The notes: a model not told the origin generated them from the sequence alone. Positions 18,259 to 27,255 are shown, counted from the first letter of the stretch. The stretch: DNA of 64,000 nucleotides from Rhodospirillales bacterium (GCA_016699855.1 CP064988.1:1-64000), one strand, 5' to 3'. Made by a program: numbers and translations.

Positions 18259-19452
18259 TCAACTCGCCTTGATGCCCGCTTCGATGCGGTCCATCGCGCG
18301 GCTCAACCGCTCGGCGCCCGAGGCGAAGCACAGGCGGAAATTGCCCTCGCCGCCGGCGCCGAAGGCGACGCCCGGCGCGATGCCGACCTTGTGCTCGGTC
18401 ACCAGCCGCTTGGCGAAGGGCAGGCTTTCCTCGATGCCGTCGACCGAGAAGAAGGCGTAGAACGCCGCCTCCGGCCGCGCCACCTTGACGCGCGGCAACG
18501 CCGAGAGCCGCTGGAACACCAGCTCGCCGCCGGCCCGGCAGCGGTCCACCATGGTCTTGAGGAATTCCTCGCCGTGCTCGACCGCCGCCAGCGCGCCCTT
18601 CTGCAGGAAGGCCGGCGAGCCGCTGAGGTTGAACTGGATCAGCTTGGCGATCTCCTCGCCGAGGACGTGCGGCGAGGTGATCCATCCCAGGCGCCAGCCG
18701 GTCATCGCCCACGGCTTGGAGAAGCTCTGGAGCACGATCACGGGGTCGTCGGGGCCGGCGTGCTCGAGGAACGACGGCGCGTGCGGCGCGTTGTAGACGA
18801 TTCGCGCGTACACCTCGTCGGCCATGATCCAGACGCCGCGGGCGCGCGCGAACTCCAACAGCGCCTTCTGCTGCGCCGACGGCATCGTCCAGCCGGTCGG
18901 ATTTCCCGGCGAGTTGATGAAGATCGCGCGGGTGCGCTCGTCGACCGCCGCGAACACCTCCTCGAGGTCGAGCGATCAGTTGATTCCGTCGCGGCGGCCC
19001 AGCCCGACCGGCGCGGCGACGCCCCGCATGATGCTCAGGGCCGAGGTGATGTTGGGCCACACCGGCGAGACCACGACGATGTTGTCGCCGGGATCGATCA
19101 GCGCCTGGCAGCTCATCATGATCGCCTGCATGCCCGATCCCGTCACGGTGATACGGTCGGCGCGGCAGTCGACGCCGTAGAGGCGGCTCGTGTAGGTCGC
19201 GAGCGCCTCGCGCAGCTCGGGTATGCCGCGCTGCCAGGTGTAGAACGTCTCGCCCGCGTGCATCGCCTTGGACGCCGCCTCGCAGATGAAATCGGGCGTC
19301 TGGAGATCGCCCTCGCCGAACCACAGCGGGATCACGTCGGGATCGCCGCGGCCGAGCGCGGCGACGTCGCCGATCTTCGAGGTCGGCAGGCCGGCCACAT
19401 GGCCGCTGATCGGCGTCCGCAGGCCGGGTAGAATGGTGCGCAGGTCGTTCAT
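18259..19452 (-). pseudogene. Class I/II aminotransferase interrupted by an in-frame TGA
   Basis: The PLP-dependent fold-type I aminotransferase is full length (397 codons) in one frame but carries a TGA at 18978-18976. The N-terminal part holds the substrate-binding region. The second part has SPGNPTGW, DEVYARIVY and the Schiff-base lysine in LQSFSKPWAMTGWRLG. Family alignment by eye expects Trp here (N-W-SLDL), so TGG to TGA is the simplest change. Other genes in the window end with TGA, so this is not recoding. It may be a recent null allele or a base-call error. The gene leads the ABC exporter operon. Confidence 0.75.
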
Positions 19453-19589
19453 GTCGTGACCGTCAAACGCGACGACGCGCCGGGTCGCGGCGCGCCGTTC
19501 GGAAATGGAGCCGCATAAGGCCGGAACGGCCGGCGGAAATCAACCGTCGCGGGCGCGGGCGCGCGCCGGTTCTGGTAAAGTCGCGTCCA

Positions 19590-21350
19590 ATGAAGCGCGT
19601 CACCTCCCGTCCGTCCACGCCGACTCCGCCGACACCAGCCTCGGCGCCGGATCATCGGCTCCAATGGGCGTTGGTGGTCGCGACCGCCGTCGCGGTGCCT
19701 GTGCTTGTCGGAGGGCGAGACGGCATCGTCCTCGGGTTGCTGAGCGACACCGACGCCTACACCCGCGTCAACCGGATCATCGCCTCGGTTGAAGCCGGCC
19801 GCGTCCTCGACCACGTCCCGCGCGACAACAGCGGCGACGCGGTTCCGCTGCATTGGACGCATCTTCTGGACGCGCTGATCATGGCGATCGCCCTTCCACT
19901 GCGGGCCTTCATGGACTGGAGCGAGGCCACCCGCCTCGCCGGCGCGGCGATCGGCCCCCTCAGCACGCTCGCGGTCGCGCTCGCGGCGGTCGGCGCCCTG
20001 CGCGCCATCCTGCCGGGCGCCGGCGCGATCCTCGCGACCGGTGCGCTCGCGGCGCTCGGGCCCCATGTGCTGGACTACGGCGCGTTCGGCCGCGCCGACC
20101 ACCACGTGCTGCACGGCGCCGTGGCTCTGGCGGCGCCCGCCCTGGCCTACGCGGCCACGCGATTCGACGCGGGCGCGAGGCTCGCGATCGCCGGCGGCGC
20201 GGTCGGCGGACTGGGCGTGTGGCTCAGCCCCGAGCCGTTGCCCTTCATCCTCTTCGGGTGGGCGCTGACCTTGTTGTCCGACACCCGTCCGGTTGACCGG
20301 ACCCGCCTCCGCGCCCTGTCCTTCGCCGGCGGGTACCTCGGGGCGGTCGCGCTGGGCTGGGCCGTCGATCCACCGTCGGGCGGACGTTTCGCGACCGAGA
20401 TCGACCGCTTGTCGTGGCCCTACGTGGAACTCGGTCTCCTGATGGTCGCGGCGTCCGCCGCGGCGCCGCGCGCCACCCGCCGCTTCGGCGGCGCGTGGCC
20501 GGCGGCGATCGTCGCTGGCGCGGTCGCCGCCGCCGCGCTGGCGCTGTGGCTCGCGCACTATCCCGCGGTGCTACGCGGAACCGAGGGAATATTCTCGCCG
20601 GCGGGCGTCGAGCGCTTCTGGCGGCATGTCGAGGAGATGCGGCCGGTCGATTCGGTCCACAAACTCGTGTTCTACCTGCTTCTGCCCGCGCTGACCCTCG
20701 CCGCGGCCGCGGGTTGGCTCGTGCACCGCCGGCGCGACCCGGTGGCCGTGCTGGTCGCTCTCGGCGTGGTCTTCGCCCTCGCGGTATCGGCGCGCCATCT
20801 CCGGTTCGGCATCTATGCCGCGCTCGCCGCGGCGGTCGCCGCCGGGGTGGCGCTCGAGCTGTTGGTTCTACGACGACCGGTCGCGATGAGACTGCTGACC
20901 GCGACGGCCGTGGTCCTCGGCTTCGTGTTCCTGCCCGTCGTCGCCGGCAAACTCGCCGGGGCCGATCCGGTCGCGCCTGCGCATGGCGCCTGCGACGTAT
21001 CGCGGCTCCGGGGCGCGCTGGCGTCCCTGGCCGGCAAGGTGGTTCTGAGCGAGTCCAGCGCCACGCCCGCGCTCGTCTTCTTCACGCCGGTCACGGTGGT
21101 CGCGGGGCCGTACCATCGCGCCGAGGCGCATCTGCTGGCGCTGATCGACGCCAACGCGGAACGCGGGTTCCGGGCGGGCATCCCGGAGTCGTTCAAGCGC
21201 ACCAAGGCCGTCGCCGCGCTAGCATGCCGCCGCAGCGAGGCCGCGGACGGTACCCTCGGCGCGGCGCTGCGCGACGGCGTACCGCCGGACTGGCTGGAGG
21301 AACGTCCCATCCCGCCGGATCCCGGCTTCAGGTTGTACGTCCTGAAATGA
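19590..21350 (+). CDS. Polytopic GT-C superfamily glycosyltransferase, STT3-like
   Basis: A 586-residue integral membrane protein with about a dozen hydrophobic segments and a soluble C-terminal domain. Near the first outer loop it has an acidic SDTDAY motif (D53, D55), and later GRADHH (D170-H172). These are positioned like the metal/catalytic acidic motifs of STT3/PglB oligosaccharyltransferases. The typical WWDYG motif of true STT3 is not seen, so transfer to protein is unproven; polyprenyl-phosphate sugar donors are the family norm. GtrA and a mutase-like flavoprotein are encoded close by on the opposite strand. Confidence 0.6.
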   Translation: MKRVTSRPSTPTPPTPASAPDHRLQWALVVATAVAVPVLVGGRDGIVLGLLSDTDAYTRVNRIIASVEAGRVLDHVPRDNSGDAVPLHWTHLLDALIMAIALPLRAFMDWSEATRLAGAAIGPLSTLAVALAAVGALRAILPGAGAILATGALAALGPHVLDYGAFGRADHHVLHGAVALAAPALAYAATRFDAGARLAIAGGAVGGLGVWLSPEPLPFILFGWALTLLSDTRPVDRTRLRALSFAGGYLGAVALGWAVDPPSGGRFATEIDRLSWPYVELGLLMVAASAAAPRATRRFGGAWPAAIVAGAVAAAALALWLAHYPAVLRGTEGIFSPAGVERFWRHVEEMRPVDSVHKLVFYLLLPALTLAAAAGWLVHRRRDPVAVLVALGVVFALAVSARHLRFGIYAALAAAVAAGVALELLVLRRPVAMRLLTATAVVLGFVFLPVVAGKLAGADPVAPAHGACDVSRLRGALASLAGKVVLSESSATPALVFFTPVTVVAGPYHRAEAHLLALIDANAERGFRAGIPESFKRTKAVAALACRRSEAADGTLGAALRDGVPPDWLEERPIPPDPGFRLYVLK

Positions 21351-21396
21351 CGGTCGGCGGCGCCAACGTGCGACGTTCGCGCCGCCTACTGGATCG

Positions 21397-22904
21397 TCAC
21401 GGCGCCGTCGCGGTCCCGCCGACGCGTCCCGGCACGAGGCGTTCGCCGAAGCCGACAGCGCTGGCGGCGCCCGCCTCGTGGTACTCGGCGTCCTGGTTGA
21501 CCTGCCACACGTCCCACTTGGCGTGCCCGGCGAGGATGTTCTCCGCCGTCAGCATCGCCGTCATCATGGCGTGGTCCTGGTTGTTGTACTTGTGCATGCC
21601 GTTGCGGCCGACGAGGTGGAGGCCCGGCGCTTCCGTCTCGACCCACTTGCGGAAGGTCTCGACGTTGGCCTGGTAGTGGTCGTCGTATACCGGGTACGCC
21701 TTGGGCTGGCGGATGACGTGACCGTCGACGACCTCGTCCTCGGCGGCGAGGCCGAGATGGACCAGTTCCCTCTTCGCCAGCGCGACGAGATCCTCGTCCC
21801 TCGACGTCCAGAGGTCGTCGCCCTCGAAGCAGAAATACTCCAGCCCGTAGCAGTTCAGCGACGGATCCGGCACCAGTCCGGCGACCACGACTTGAAGTTC
21901 TGGATTCGGCCGACCTTCACGCCGGGCTCGTGGATGTAGATCCAGTTGTCGTCGAAGCGCTCGCGGTCCTTCACGACCAGCGCCACGGTGATGAAATCGC
22001 GGTAGCGCAGCGCCTTGGCGGCCGCGACCACGGCCTCCGGAGGCCGCGGCTCGATGCAGTCCGCCAGCTCGGCGATCGCCGCCGACGAGATCACATGGTC
22101 GGCCTCGATCGTGCGTTCCTCGCCGTCGACGCCGCGCGCGGTCACCGACCACGACCCGTTGCCGGCGTCGCGCGCGAGCCGCACGACATCGACGCCGCGC
22201 ACCACGCTGCCGCCCTGCCGTTCGACATGGGCCGCTGCCGATTCCCACATCTGGCCCGGACCGAGCCTCGGATAGCGGAAGCTGTCGATCAACGTCTTGA
22301 TCGTCTGCTCCTTGGACCGCGGCTTTTTCGGCATCAGCGCGTTCCAGACGGCGGTGCCCAGCGACAACCCCTTGATGCGCTGCGCTGCCCAATCCGCCGA
22401 GATGTCCGAGCACTTCATGCCCCACACCTTCTCGGTGTAGGTCTTGAAGAAGATGCTGAACAGCCGGTGGCCGAACTGGTTGGTCACCCACTCCTGGAAG
22501 CTGCGCGGCTTCGCGATCGGCCGCAGCCGCGCCTTGCCATACGACGCCATGCACAGCAGCGATTCGAACACGCCGAGCTTGAACAGCGCGTCGAACGCCC
22601 GCAGCGGATAGTCGAACAGCTTGCGCTGGTAGAATATCCGCGACTTGCGCGGACGGTCGATGAACTGGTCGCCGAGGATTTCGCTCCATAGCGCCTCGAC
22701 CTCGCGCGATTTGGAGAAAAAGCGGTGACCGCCGATGTCGAAGCGGAACCCCTTGTAGCTCTCCGTGCGCGAGATTCCGCCGACGTTGCGCGCGTCGCGC
22801 TCGAACACCGTCACGGGCGCGCCGGCCTTGGTGAGCTGGTACGCGGCGGTCAGTCCGGCCGGGCCGGCGCCGATGCACACGGTCGAGGGCTTGAGGGCGG
22901 TCAT
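21397..22904 (-). pseudogene. UDP-galactopyranose-mutase-like FAD oxidoreductase, frameshifted
   Basis: From an ATG at 22904 the first ~345 residues read as a flavin amine-oxidase/mutase-like protein: the FAD motif CIGAGPAGLTAAYQLTKAG at the N-terminus, then GGHRFFSK and KTYTEKVWG. The frame breaks near 21876 after NFKSWSP. The remaining ~160 residues (LVPDPSLNCYGLEYFCFEGD through NNQDHAMMTAMLTAENIL) continue in the next frame down to 21397. One missing base explains the break. Such proteins usually lie in surface-glycan loci. A consensus error is as likely as a real mutation. Confidence 0.72.
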
Positions 22905-22917
22905 GGGGTCGGTCCTT

Positions 22918-23526
22918 TCAGCGCGCGAGCGCGCGGGCGACGGCGGAGCGCAGCCCGGCGTTGAACGAGAAGGCGCTATGCGCCGCGAACGAATAGAAAG
23001 TGACGAGGCCGGTGGCGACGACGTGGGCCGCGAAGGCCGGGTCCACCGGCACGCCGGCGATGTCGAGCGCGCGGTCGTAACCGAGGGCCGCGAAGGTCCC
23101 GCGCGCCGCCTGGGCGATCACCGCCGTCAGCGCGACGCCCCCGGCCGCCACGACGATGAACGTGCGCAACTGGGCGCCGGCTGTGCGGCCGCCATAGCGG
23201 AAATTATAGGCGTAGTTCAGCCCGAAATTGACCAGCAGCCCCGCGGCGGAGCCGATCCCGACCGCCAACCAGTACGGCAGCATGCCGGCGGCGCCGCCCG
23301 ACGTGCCATAGAGCAGTCGGCCGACCGCGAGATTGACGACCGCGGCCAGGCCGCCGAACACGAGGAACGTCGCGAACCGCCTGGACAGGAAGAGCCGCGC
23401 CGCGCGCTTCAGGACGGTAGTGAATCCGTTCCCTCGCGCGCCTGCAACCGACGCACCGCGAACGGTCGCCTCGCGCGTCGAAAGTGCGTCAGCCGGCGAA
23501 AGAGGGAATTCCGCTTGGAGGCTCAA
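22918..23526 (-). CDS. GtrA family membrane protein
   Basis: A 202-residue protein with four hydrophobic segments. The GtrA signature includes FLVFGGLAAVVNLAVG at the first segment and GLLVNFGLNYAYNFRYG in the second/third region. GtrA-like proteins are thought to move polyprenyl-phosphate-linked sugars across the inner membrane. A ~40-residue polar N-terminal extension precedes the first segment, so a shorter start is possible. It lies 13 bp upstream of the mutase-like gene, with the GT-C protein next to that, suggesting a glycan-modification set. Confidence 0.82.
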   Translation of the reverse strand: MSLQAEFPLSPADALSTREATVRGASVAGARGNGFTTVLKRAARLFLSRRFATFLVFGGLAAVVNLAVGRLLYGTSGGAAGMLPYWLAVGIGSAAGLLVNFGLNYAYNFRYGGRTAGAQLRTFIVVAAGGVALTAVIAQAARGTFAALGYDRALDIAGVPVDPAFAAHVVATGLVTFYSFAAHSAFSFNAGLRSAVARALAR

Positions 23527-23536
23527 CGAGTTAACC

Positions 23537-23600
23537 TTTTAGATTAAAAATTAAATCTTCCAATTAGTTCATGTCACTAGATATAGAATTTAATCTAAAA
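23537..23600. promoter_or_regulatory. AT-rich island with a perfect 12-bp inverted repeat
   Basis: TTTTAGATTAAA at 23537-23548 and its exact complement TTTAATCTAAAA at 23589-23600 lie 40 bp apart, upstream of gtrA. The whole 23531-23610 stretch is very AT-rich against GC-rich surroundings. It could be an operator pair, a nucleoid-protein target or part of the gtrA promoter. No gene is seen in 23527-23715. Confidence 0.45.
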
Positions 23601-23715
23601 TAGCAAGAACATTGGCAACCGCAGGAACCCTCGGCTGGTGCCAAGGCGACATCTTCGGCACCGTCGCGACGAACTTCCGCCTGAAATCGCGCCCCGTCGG
23701 TTTCCCCCGGACGGG

Positions 23716-23913
23716 TCAGCCTCGGTCGGCGACCACGAATCCGGCCGCTTCGATCGCGCGTCGCACGACCGTGGCGTCCACTCCGTCCGGCACCGCCACG
23801 ATCCCGGACGCGAGGTCGACCGAGAGCGGTTTCACGCCCGCCCGCTCGAGCGACACCGTCAGGGACCTGACGCATCCTCCGCATGTCATGCCGCGAACCT
23901 GGACCGTTTGCAT
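23716..23913 (-). CDS. Heavy-metal-associated (HMA) domain protein, CopZ-like
   Basis: A 65-residue single HMA domain with the metal-binding pair C11 and C14 in GMTCGGC, followed by the ferredoxin-like pattern ending AIEAAGFVV. Such proteins carry Cu(I) or similar soft metals in the cytosol. No P-type ATPase gene is adjacent, so the partner is elsewhere. AGGAAG precedes the ATG. It shares a ~115-bp divergent promoter region with trpD, where trpG/trpE would often be found. Confidence 0.82.
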   Translation of the reverse strand: MQTVQVRGMTCGGCVRSLTVSLERAGVKPLSVDLASGIVAVPDGVDATVVRRAIEAAGFVVADRG

Positions 23914-24027
23914 CGCTTCCTCGCTTCCCGCGCCCGCCGCGACTATAGCCGCCTCGCGGGCCGAGTCGACGCGGCATGGCGCCATCCGGTATAGGAGCCG
24001 CGACCGAACGGGCGAGGAGCGGCCGGC

Positions 24028-25080
24028 GTGAGCGGCGACATCGACGATTTCCGGGGGCTGCTGGCCAAGGTCGGCACCGGCGCAAGCCTGACCATGGACG
24101 AGGCCGAGCGCGCCTTCGATATCATGACGGCCGGCGACGCCACCCCCGCCCAGATGGGCGCCTTCCTGATGGCGCTGCGCGTGCGTGGCGAGACCGTCGA
24201 CGAGCTCGCCGGCGGCGCCCGCGTGCTGCGCGCCAAGGTCCTCAAGGTCGACGCCCCGCCGGGCGCGATGGACATCGTCGGCACCGGCGGCGACCACCAC
24301 GGCACCTACAACGTTTCGACCGCGACGGCGCTGGTCGTCGCCGGCGCCGGCGTGCCGGTCGCGAAGCACGGAAACCGGGCTTTCACGTCGAAGAGCGGCG
24401 CCGGCGACGTGCTGGGCGCGCTGGGCGTGGGCATGGAGGTCCCCGTCGAGACCTTGGAGCGATCCCTGCGCGAAGCCGGAATCTGCTTCCTGATGGCGCC
24501 CCGGCACCACGGCGCGATGCGCAACGTCGCCGGTCCGCGCGTAGAGCTGGCGCCGACGCGCACCATCTTCAACATGCTCGGACCGCTCTCCAACCCCGCC
24601 CTGGTGTCGCTCCAGCTGGTCGGCGTCTATGATCGCAAATGGGTCCGTCCCGTCGCAGAGGCGCTGGGGAAGCTCGGCCTCGCGAGGGTCCTGGTGGCGC
24701 ACGGCGCCGACGGCATGGACGAGATCACCACCACGACGACGACCTACGCCGCCGAGATGATCCGCGGCCCCGACGGCGCCTTCTCCGTGCGGGAGTTCGA
24801 GATCGCACCGGAGGACGCCGGGATTCCGCGAGCCACGCTGGCGTCGCTCAAGGGCGGCGATCCGGCGCACAACGCCGACGCGATCCGGGCCGTGCTGGCT
24901 GGCGCGGCGGGCGCGTTCCGCGATATCGTCCTGCTCAACGCCGCCGCCGCGCTGATGGTGGCGGGGAAGGCCGCCGATCTGAAGGCGGGCGCGGCGCTGG
25001 CGGCCGAGTCGATCGCATCCGGACGCGCCCGCGTCTGCCTCGAACGCCTCATCGCCATCTGTGGCGCGCCAAAGACCTGA
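24028..25080 (+). CDS. trpD: Anthranilate phosphoribosyltransferase
   Basis: This 350-residue enzyme converts anthranilate and PRPP to phosphoribosyl-anthranilate in tryptophan synthesis. It shows the PRPP-binding GTGGDHHGTYNVST motif, KHGNRAFTSKSGAGD and the anthranilate-site FLMAPRHHGAMRNVAGPR. The start is a GTG with GAGGAG upstream. trpC follows after 22 bp, forming trpD-trpC-moaC as in many alphaproteobacteria. trpE and trpG are not in this window. Confidence 0.95.
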   Translation: MSGDIDDFRGLLAKVGTGASLTMDEAERAFDIMTAGDATPAQMGAFLMALRVRGETVDELAGGARVLRAKVLKVDAPPGAMDIVGTGGDHHGTYNVSTATALVVAGAGVPVAKHGNRAFTSKSGAGDVLGALGVGMEVPVETLERSLREAGICFLMAPRHHGAMRNVAGPRVELAPTRTIFNMLGPLSNPALVSLQLVGVYDRKWVRPVAEALGKLGLARVLVAHGADGMDEITTTTTTYAAEMIRGPDGAFSVREFEIAPEDAGIPRATLASLKGGDPAHNADAIRAVLAGAAGAFRDIVLLNAAAALMVAGKAADLKAGAALAAESIASGRARVCLERLIAICGAPKT

Positions 25081-25102
25081 CACGCCACGCACGGGAAGCC
25101 CG

Positions 25103-25957
25103 ATGCCCGCAGACCCCTCCACGCTACGGCTGATCGCCGGCTTCGCGGCCACCGGAACGGCGCTCGACAAGATCTGCGCCGACAAGGCGGAGCTGGTCGC
25201 CCAACGGAAGCGGGAAACGCCGCTGGCGACGCTCGAGGCGCGAATCCGCTCGAACGCCGACGCGCCGCGGGGGTTCGCGCGCGCCCTGCGGGCGGCGCGC
25301 GCCGCCGGCCGGTACGGGCTGATCGCCGAGATCAAGAAGGCGTCGCCGTCGAAGGGTCTGATCCGCGCCGATTTCGACCCGCCTGCGCTGGCGCGTGCCT
25401 ACGCCGCCGGTGGCGCGGACTGCCTGTCGGTCCTGACCGACGGACCCTACTTCCAAGGCGACGACGCGTTCCTCGCCGCCGCCCGGGCGAGTTGCGCGCT
25501 GCCGGCCCTGCGCAAGGACTTCATGATCGACCCCTACCAGATCACCGAGAGCCGGGCGCTGGGGGCGGATTGCGTTCTCCTGATCATGGCCTGTCTGGAG
25601 GACGCGCTCGCGGCCGATCTCTGCGGCCGCGCCAAGGCATTCGGGATGGATGTTCTCGTCGAAGTTCACGATCAGCCGGAGCTTGATCGCGCACTTAAGC
25701 TAAATTCTGAATTAATCGGTATAAACAACAGAAATCTAAAGACATTATCTGTTGATTTGGCGACCACGGTCCGACTCTCCAACCTCGTTCCACCCGACCG
25801 CCTCGCGATCTCCGAGAGCGGCCTCGACTCGCCGGCCGATCTCGCCCGGATGGCGCGCGCCGGTGTCTCCTGCTTCCTGATCGGTGAGAGCTTCATGCGC
25901 AAACCGGACGTCGAGGCGGCGGTGCGGGCGCTGCTCGCCGCCCCGGCCGCGGCGTGA
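25103..25957 (+). CDS. trpC: Indole-3-glycerol-phosphate synthase
   Basis: A 284-residue TIM-barrel enzyme closing the indole ring in tryptophan synthesis. IAEIKKASPSKGLI carries the catalytic Lys, and ISESGLDSPADL and FLIGESFMR form the phosphate site. Positions 25692-25760 (LKLNSELIGINNRNLKTLSV) are coded with AT-ending codons (TTA, ATA, AGA, CTA, AAT) that are nearly absent elsewhere in the window, although the protein sequence there is normal. The start at 25103 has GGGAAG upstream. Confidence 0.95.
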   Translation: MPADPSTLRLIAGFAATGTALDKICADKAELVAQRKRETPLATLEARIRSNADAPRGFARALRAARAAGRYGLIAEIKKASPSKGLIRADFDPPALARAYAAGGADCLSVLTDGPYFQGDDAFLAAARASCALPALRKDFMIDPYQITESRALGADCVLLIMACLEDALAADLCGRAKAFGMDVLVEVHDQPELDRALKLNSELIGINNRNLKTLSVDLATTVRLSNLVPPDRLAISESGLDSPADLARMARAGVSCFLIGESFMRKPDVEAAVRALLAAPAAA

Positions 25958-25982
25958 GCCGAGCCTGCGGGAGATCGACCCC

Positions 25983-26459
25983 ATGAGCGACCTCACCCAT
26001 TTCGACGCCGCCGGCAACGCCCGCATGGTCGATGTCGGCGACAAGGCGGCGACCGAGCGAATGGCGGTCGCCCGGGCGTCGGTGCGGATGCTGCCGGAGA
26101 CGCTCCAGCTCATCCAGGACAAGGGCATGCGCAAGGGCGACGTGCTCGCCGTCGCACAGCTCGCCGGCATCATGGCGGCGAAGCGGACGCCCGATCTGAT
26201 CCCGCTGTGCCATCCGCTGGCGCTGACGTCCGTGGCGGTCACGCTGTCGTGCGACGCGGCGCGATCCTCCGTGGACATCGAGGCGACCTGCAAACTGTCG
26301 GGCCGGACCGGCGTCGAAATGGAGGCGCTGACGGCGGCGTCGGTGGCGGCGCTGACCGTCTACGACATGTGCAAGGCGGTCGACCGCGCGATGACGATCA
26401 CCGAAATCCGGCTGGTCCATAAATCCGGCGGCAAATCGGGCGTCTTCGACGCGCCCTGA
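25983..26459 (+). CDS. moaC: Cyclic pyranopterin monophosphate synthase
   Basis: This 158-residue enzyme forms cyclic pyranopterin monophosphate in molybdenum-cofactor synthesis. Family motifs are FDAAGNARMVDVGDK at the N-terminus, LIPLCHPLALTSV, and TGVEMEALTAASVAALTVYDMCKAVD. It is 25 bp after trpC on the same strand, the usual alphaproteobacterial order. moeA is 0.95 kb further on, beyond a gene on the opposite strand. Confidence 0.95.
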   Translation: MSDLTHFDAAGNARMVDVGDKAATERMAVARASVRMLPETLQLIQDKGMRKGDVLAVAQLAGIMAAKRTPDLIPLCHPLALTSVAVTLSCDAARSSVDIEATCKLSGRTGVEMEALTAASVAALTVYDMCKAVDRAMTITEIRLVHKSGGKSGVFDAP

Positions 26460-26475
26460 GCGCCGCCGTCGCGGT

Positions 26476-27255
26476 TCACCTCGGCTTCTCGAACAACAAC
26501 ATGAACCTGTCGGTGTTGCCGCTGACGCTGCGGCGCCCGACCTCGTAGCGCAGCTCGTCGTCGGCGCGCGCGAACGTGTCCGCGAACGCCACCAGCCTCA
26601 GTCCCCCGGCCTGCGCCTCGAGCACGACGCGCATCGGATCGACCCGACGGCGGTTCTCGGGTCCATCGACCTCCATGTGCCGGCGGGTGTGGTCTTTCAC
26701 GCAGTACAGGCCACCGGGTTTGAGCGCGTCGAACACGGCCTTGTTGAAGGCGCGGCCGCCGGCGGGATCGAACGCGTGGTATTCGCGGAAGCTGATGACG
26801 AGATCCACGCCGGTCACGCCGAGGTCGACGCGCTCCAGGATGAAGCGGCCGCGCGCCGCGTCGTACTCCATCGCTAGCGGAACCTTGCGCACCCGCGCCA
26901 TCGATTCCTGCGCCAGGAACCGCTCAAGACGCGCCAGCGCGGCGGGCCGCGCCGCGATATGCAGTTCGCCCTTCTCCCGCAGCAGCGGCGCCAGGATCTC
27001 GGTATACCAGCCGGCGCCGGGGCCGAATTCGACCACGCGCATGTCCTCGCGCATGCGGCAGAACCCCAGCGCCTTGACGGGCTCCCGCTCGGCGTCGCGC
27101 GCGCGGCTCTCCGGCGCCCGCTGAGGCAGCGCCAAAGTCTCGCGGACGCGCTCCTGGAACGGCGTCAAGGCGCCCTGCCCCGCCGCCGGCGTGGTGGCCG
27201 ATAGCCCGAGCAAGAGCGCGAGCGCGGCGGCATGTCCGGTCGATCCACGGTGCAT
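26476..27255 (-). CDS. Exported class I SAM-dependent methyltransferase-like protein
   Basis: A 259-residue protein with an N-terminal signal peptide (MHRGSTG, then AAALALLLGLS and a small-residue cleavage region before GQGA). A methyltransferase fold follows, with motif I (VVEFGPGAGWYTEILAP). An exported protein of this fold is unusual because SAM is cytosolic; similar periplasmic proteins exist in proteobacteria with unknown roles. The start at 27255 has GGAGG five bases upstream; 27267 is an alternative. It is convergent with moaC and divergent from moeA, interrupting the usual moaC-moeA pair. Confidence 0.75.
   Translation of the reverse strand: MHRGSTGHAAALALLLGLSATTPAAGQGALTPFQERVRETLALPQRAPESRARDAEREPVKALGFCRMREDMRVVEFGPGAGWYTEILAPLLREKGELHIAARPAALARLERFLAQESMARVRKVPLAMEYDAARGRFILERVDLGVTGVDLVISFREYHAFDPAGGRAFNKAVFDALKPGGLYCVKDHTRRHMEVDGPENRRRVDPMRVVLEAQAGGLRLVAFADTFARADDELRYEVGRRSVSGNTDRFMLLFEKPR

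Noticed and set aside
18976..18978. UGA recoded as Trp or selenocysteine in the aminotransferase
   Set aside because: Many genes here end in TGA, no SECIS-like need exists in this family, and the position is an ordinary Trp site.
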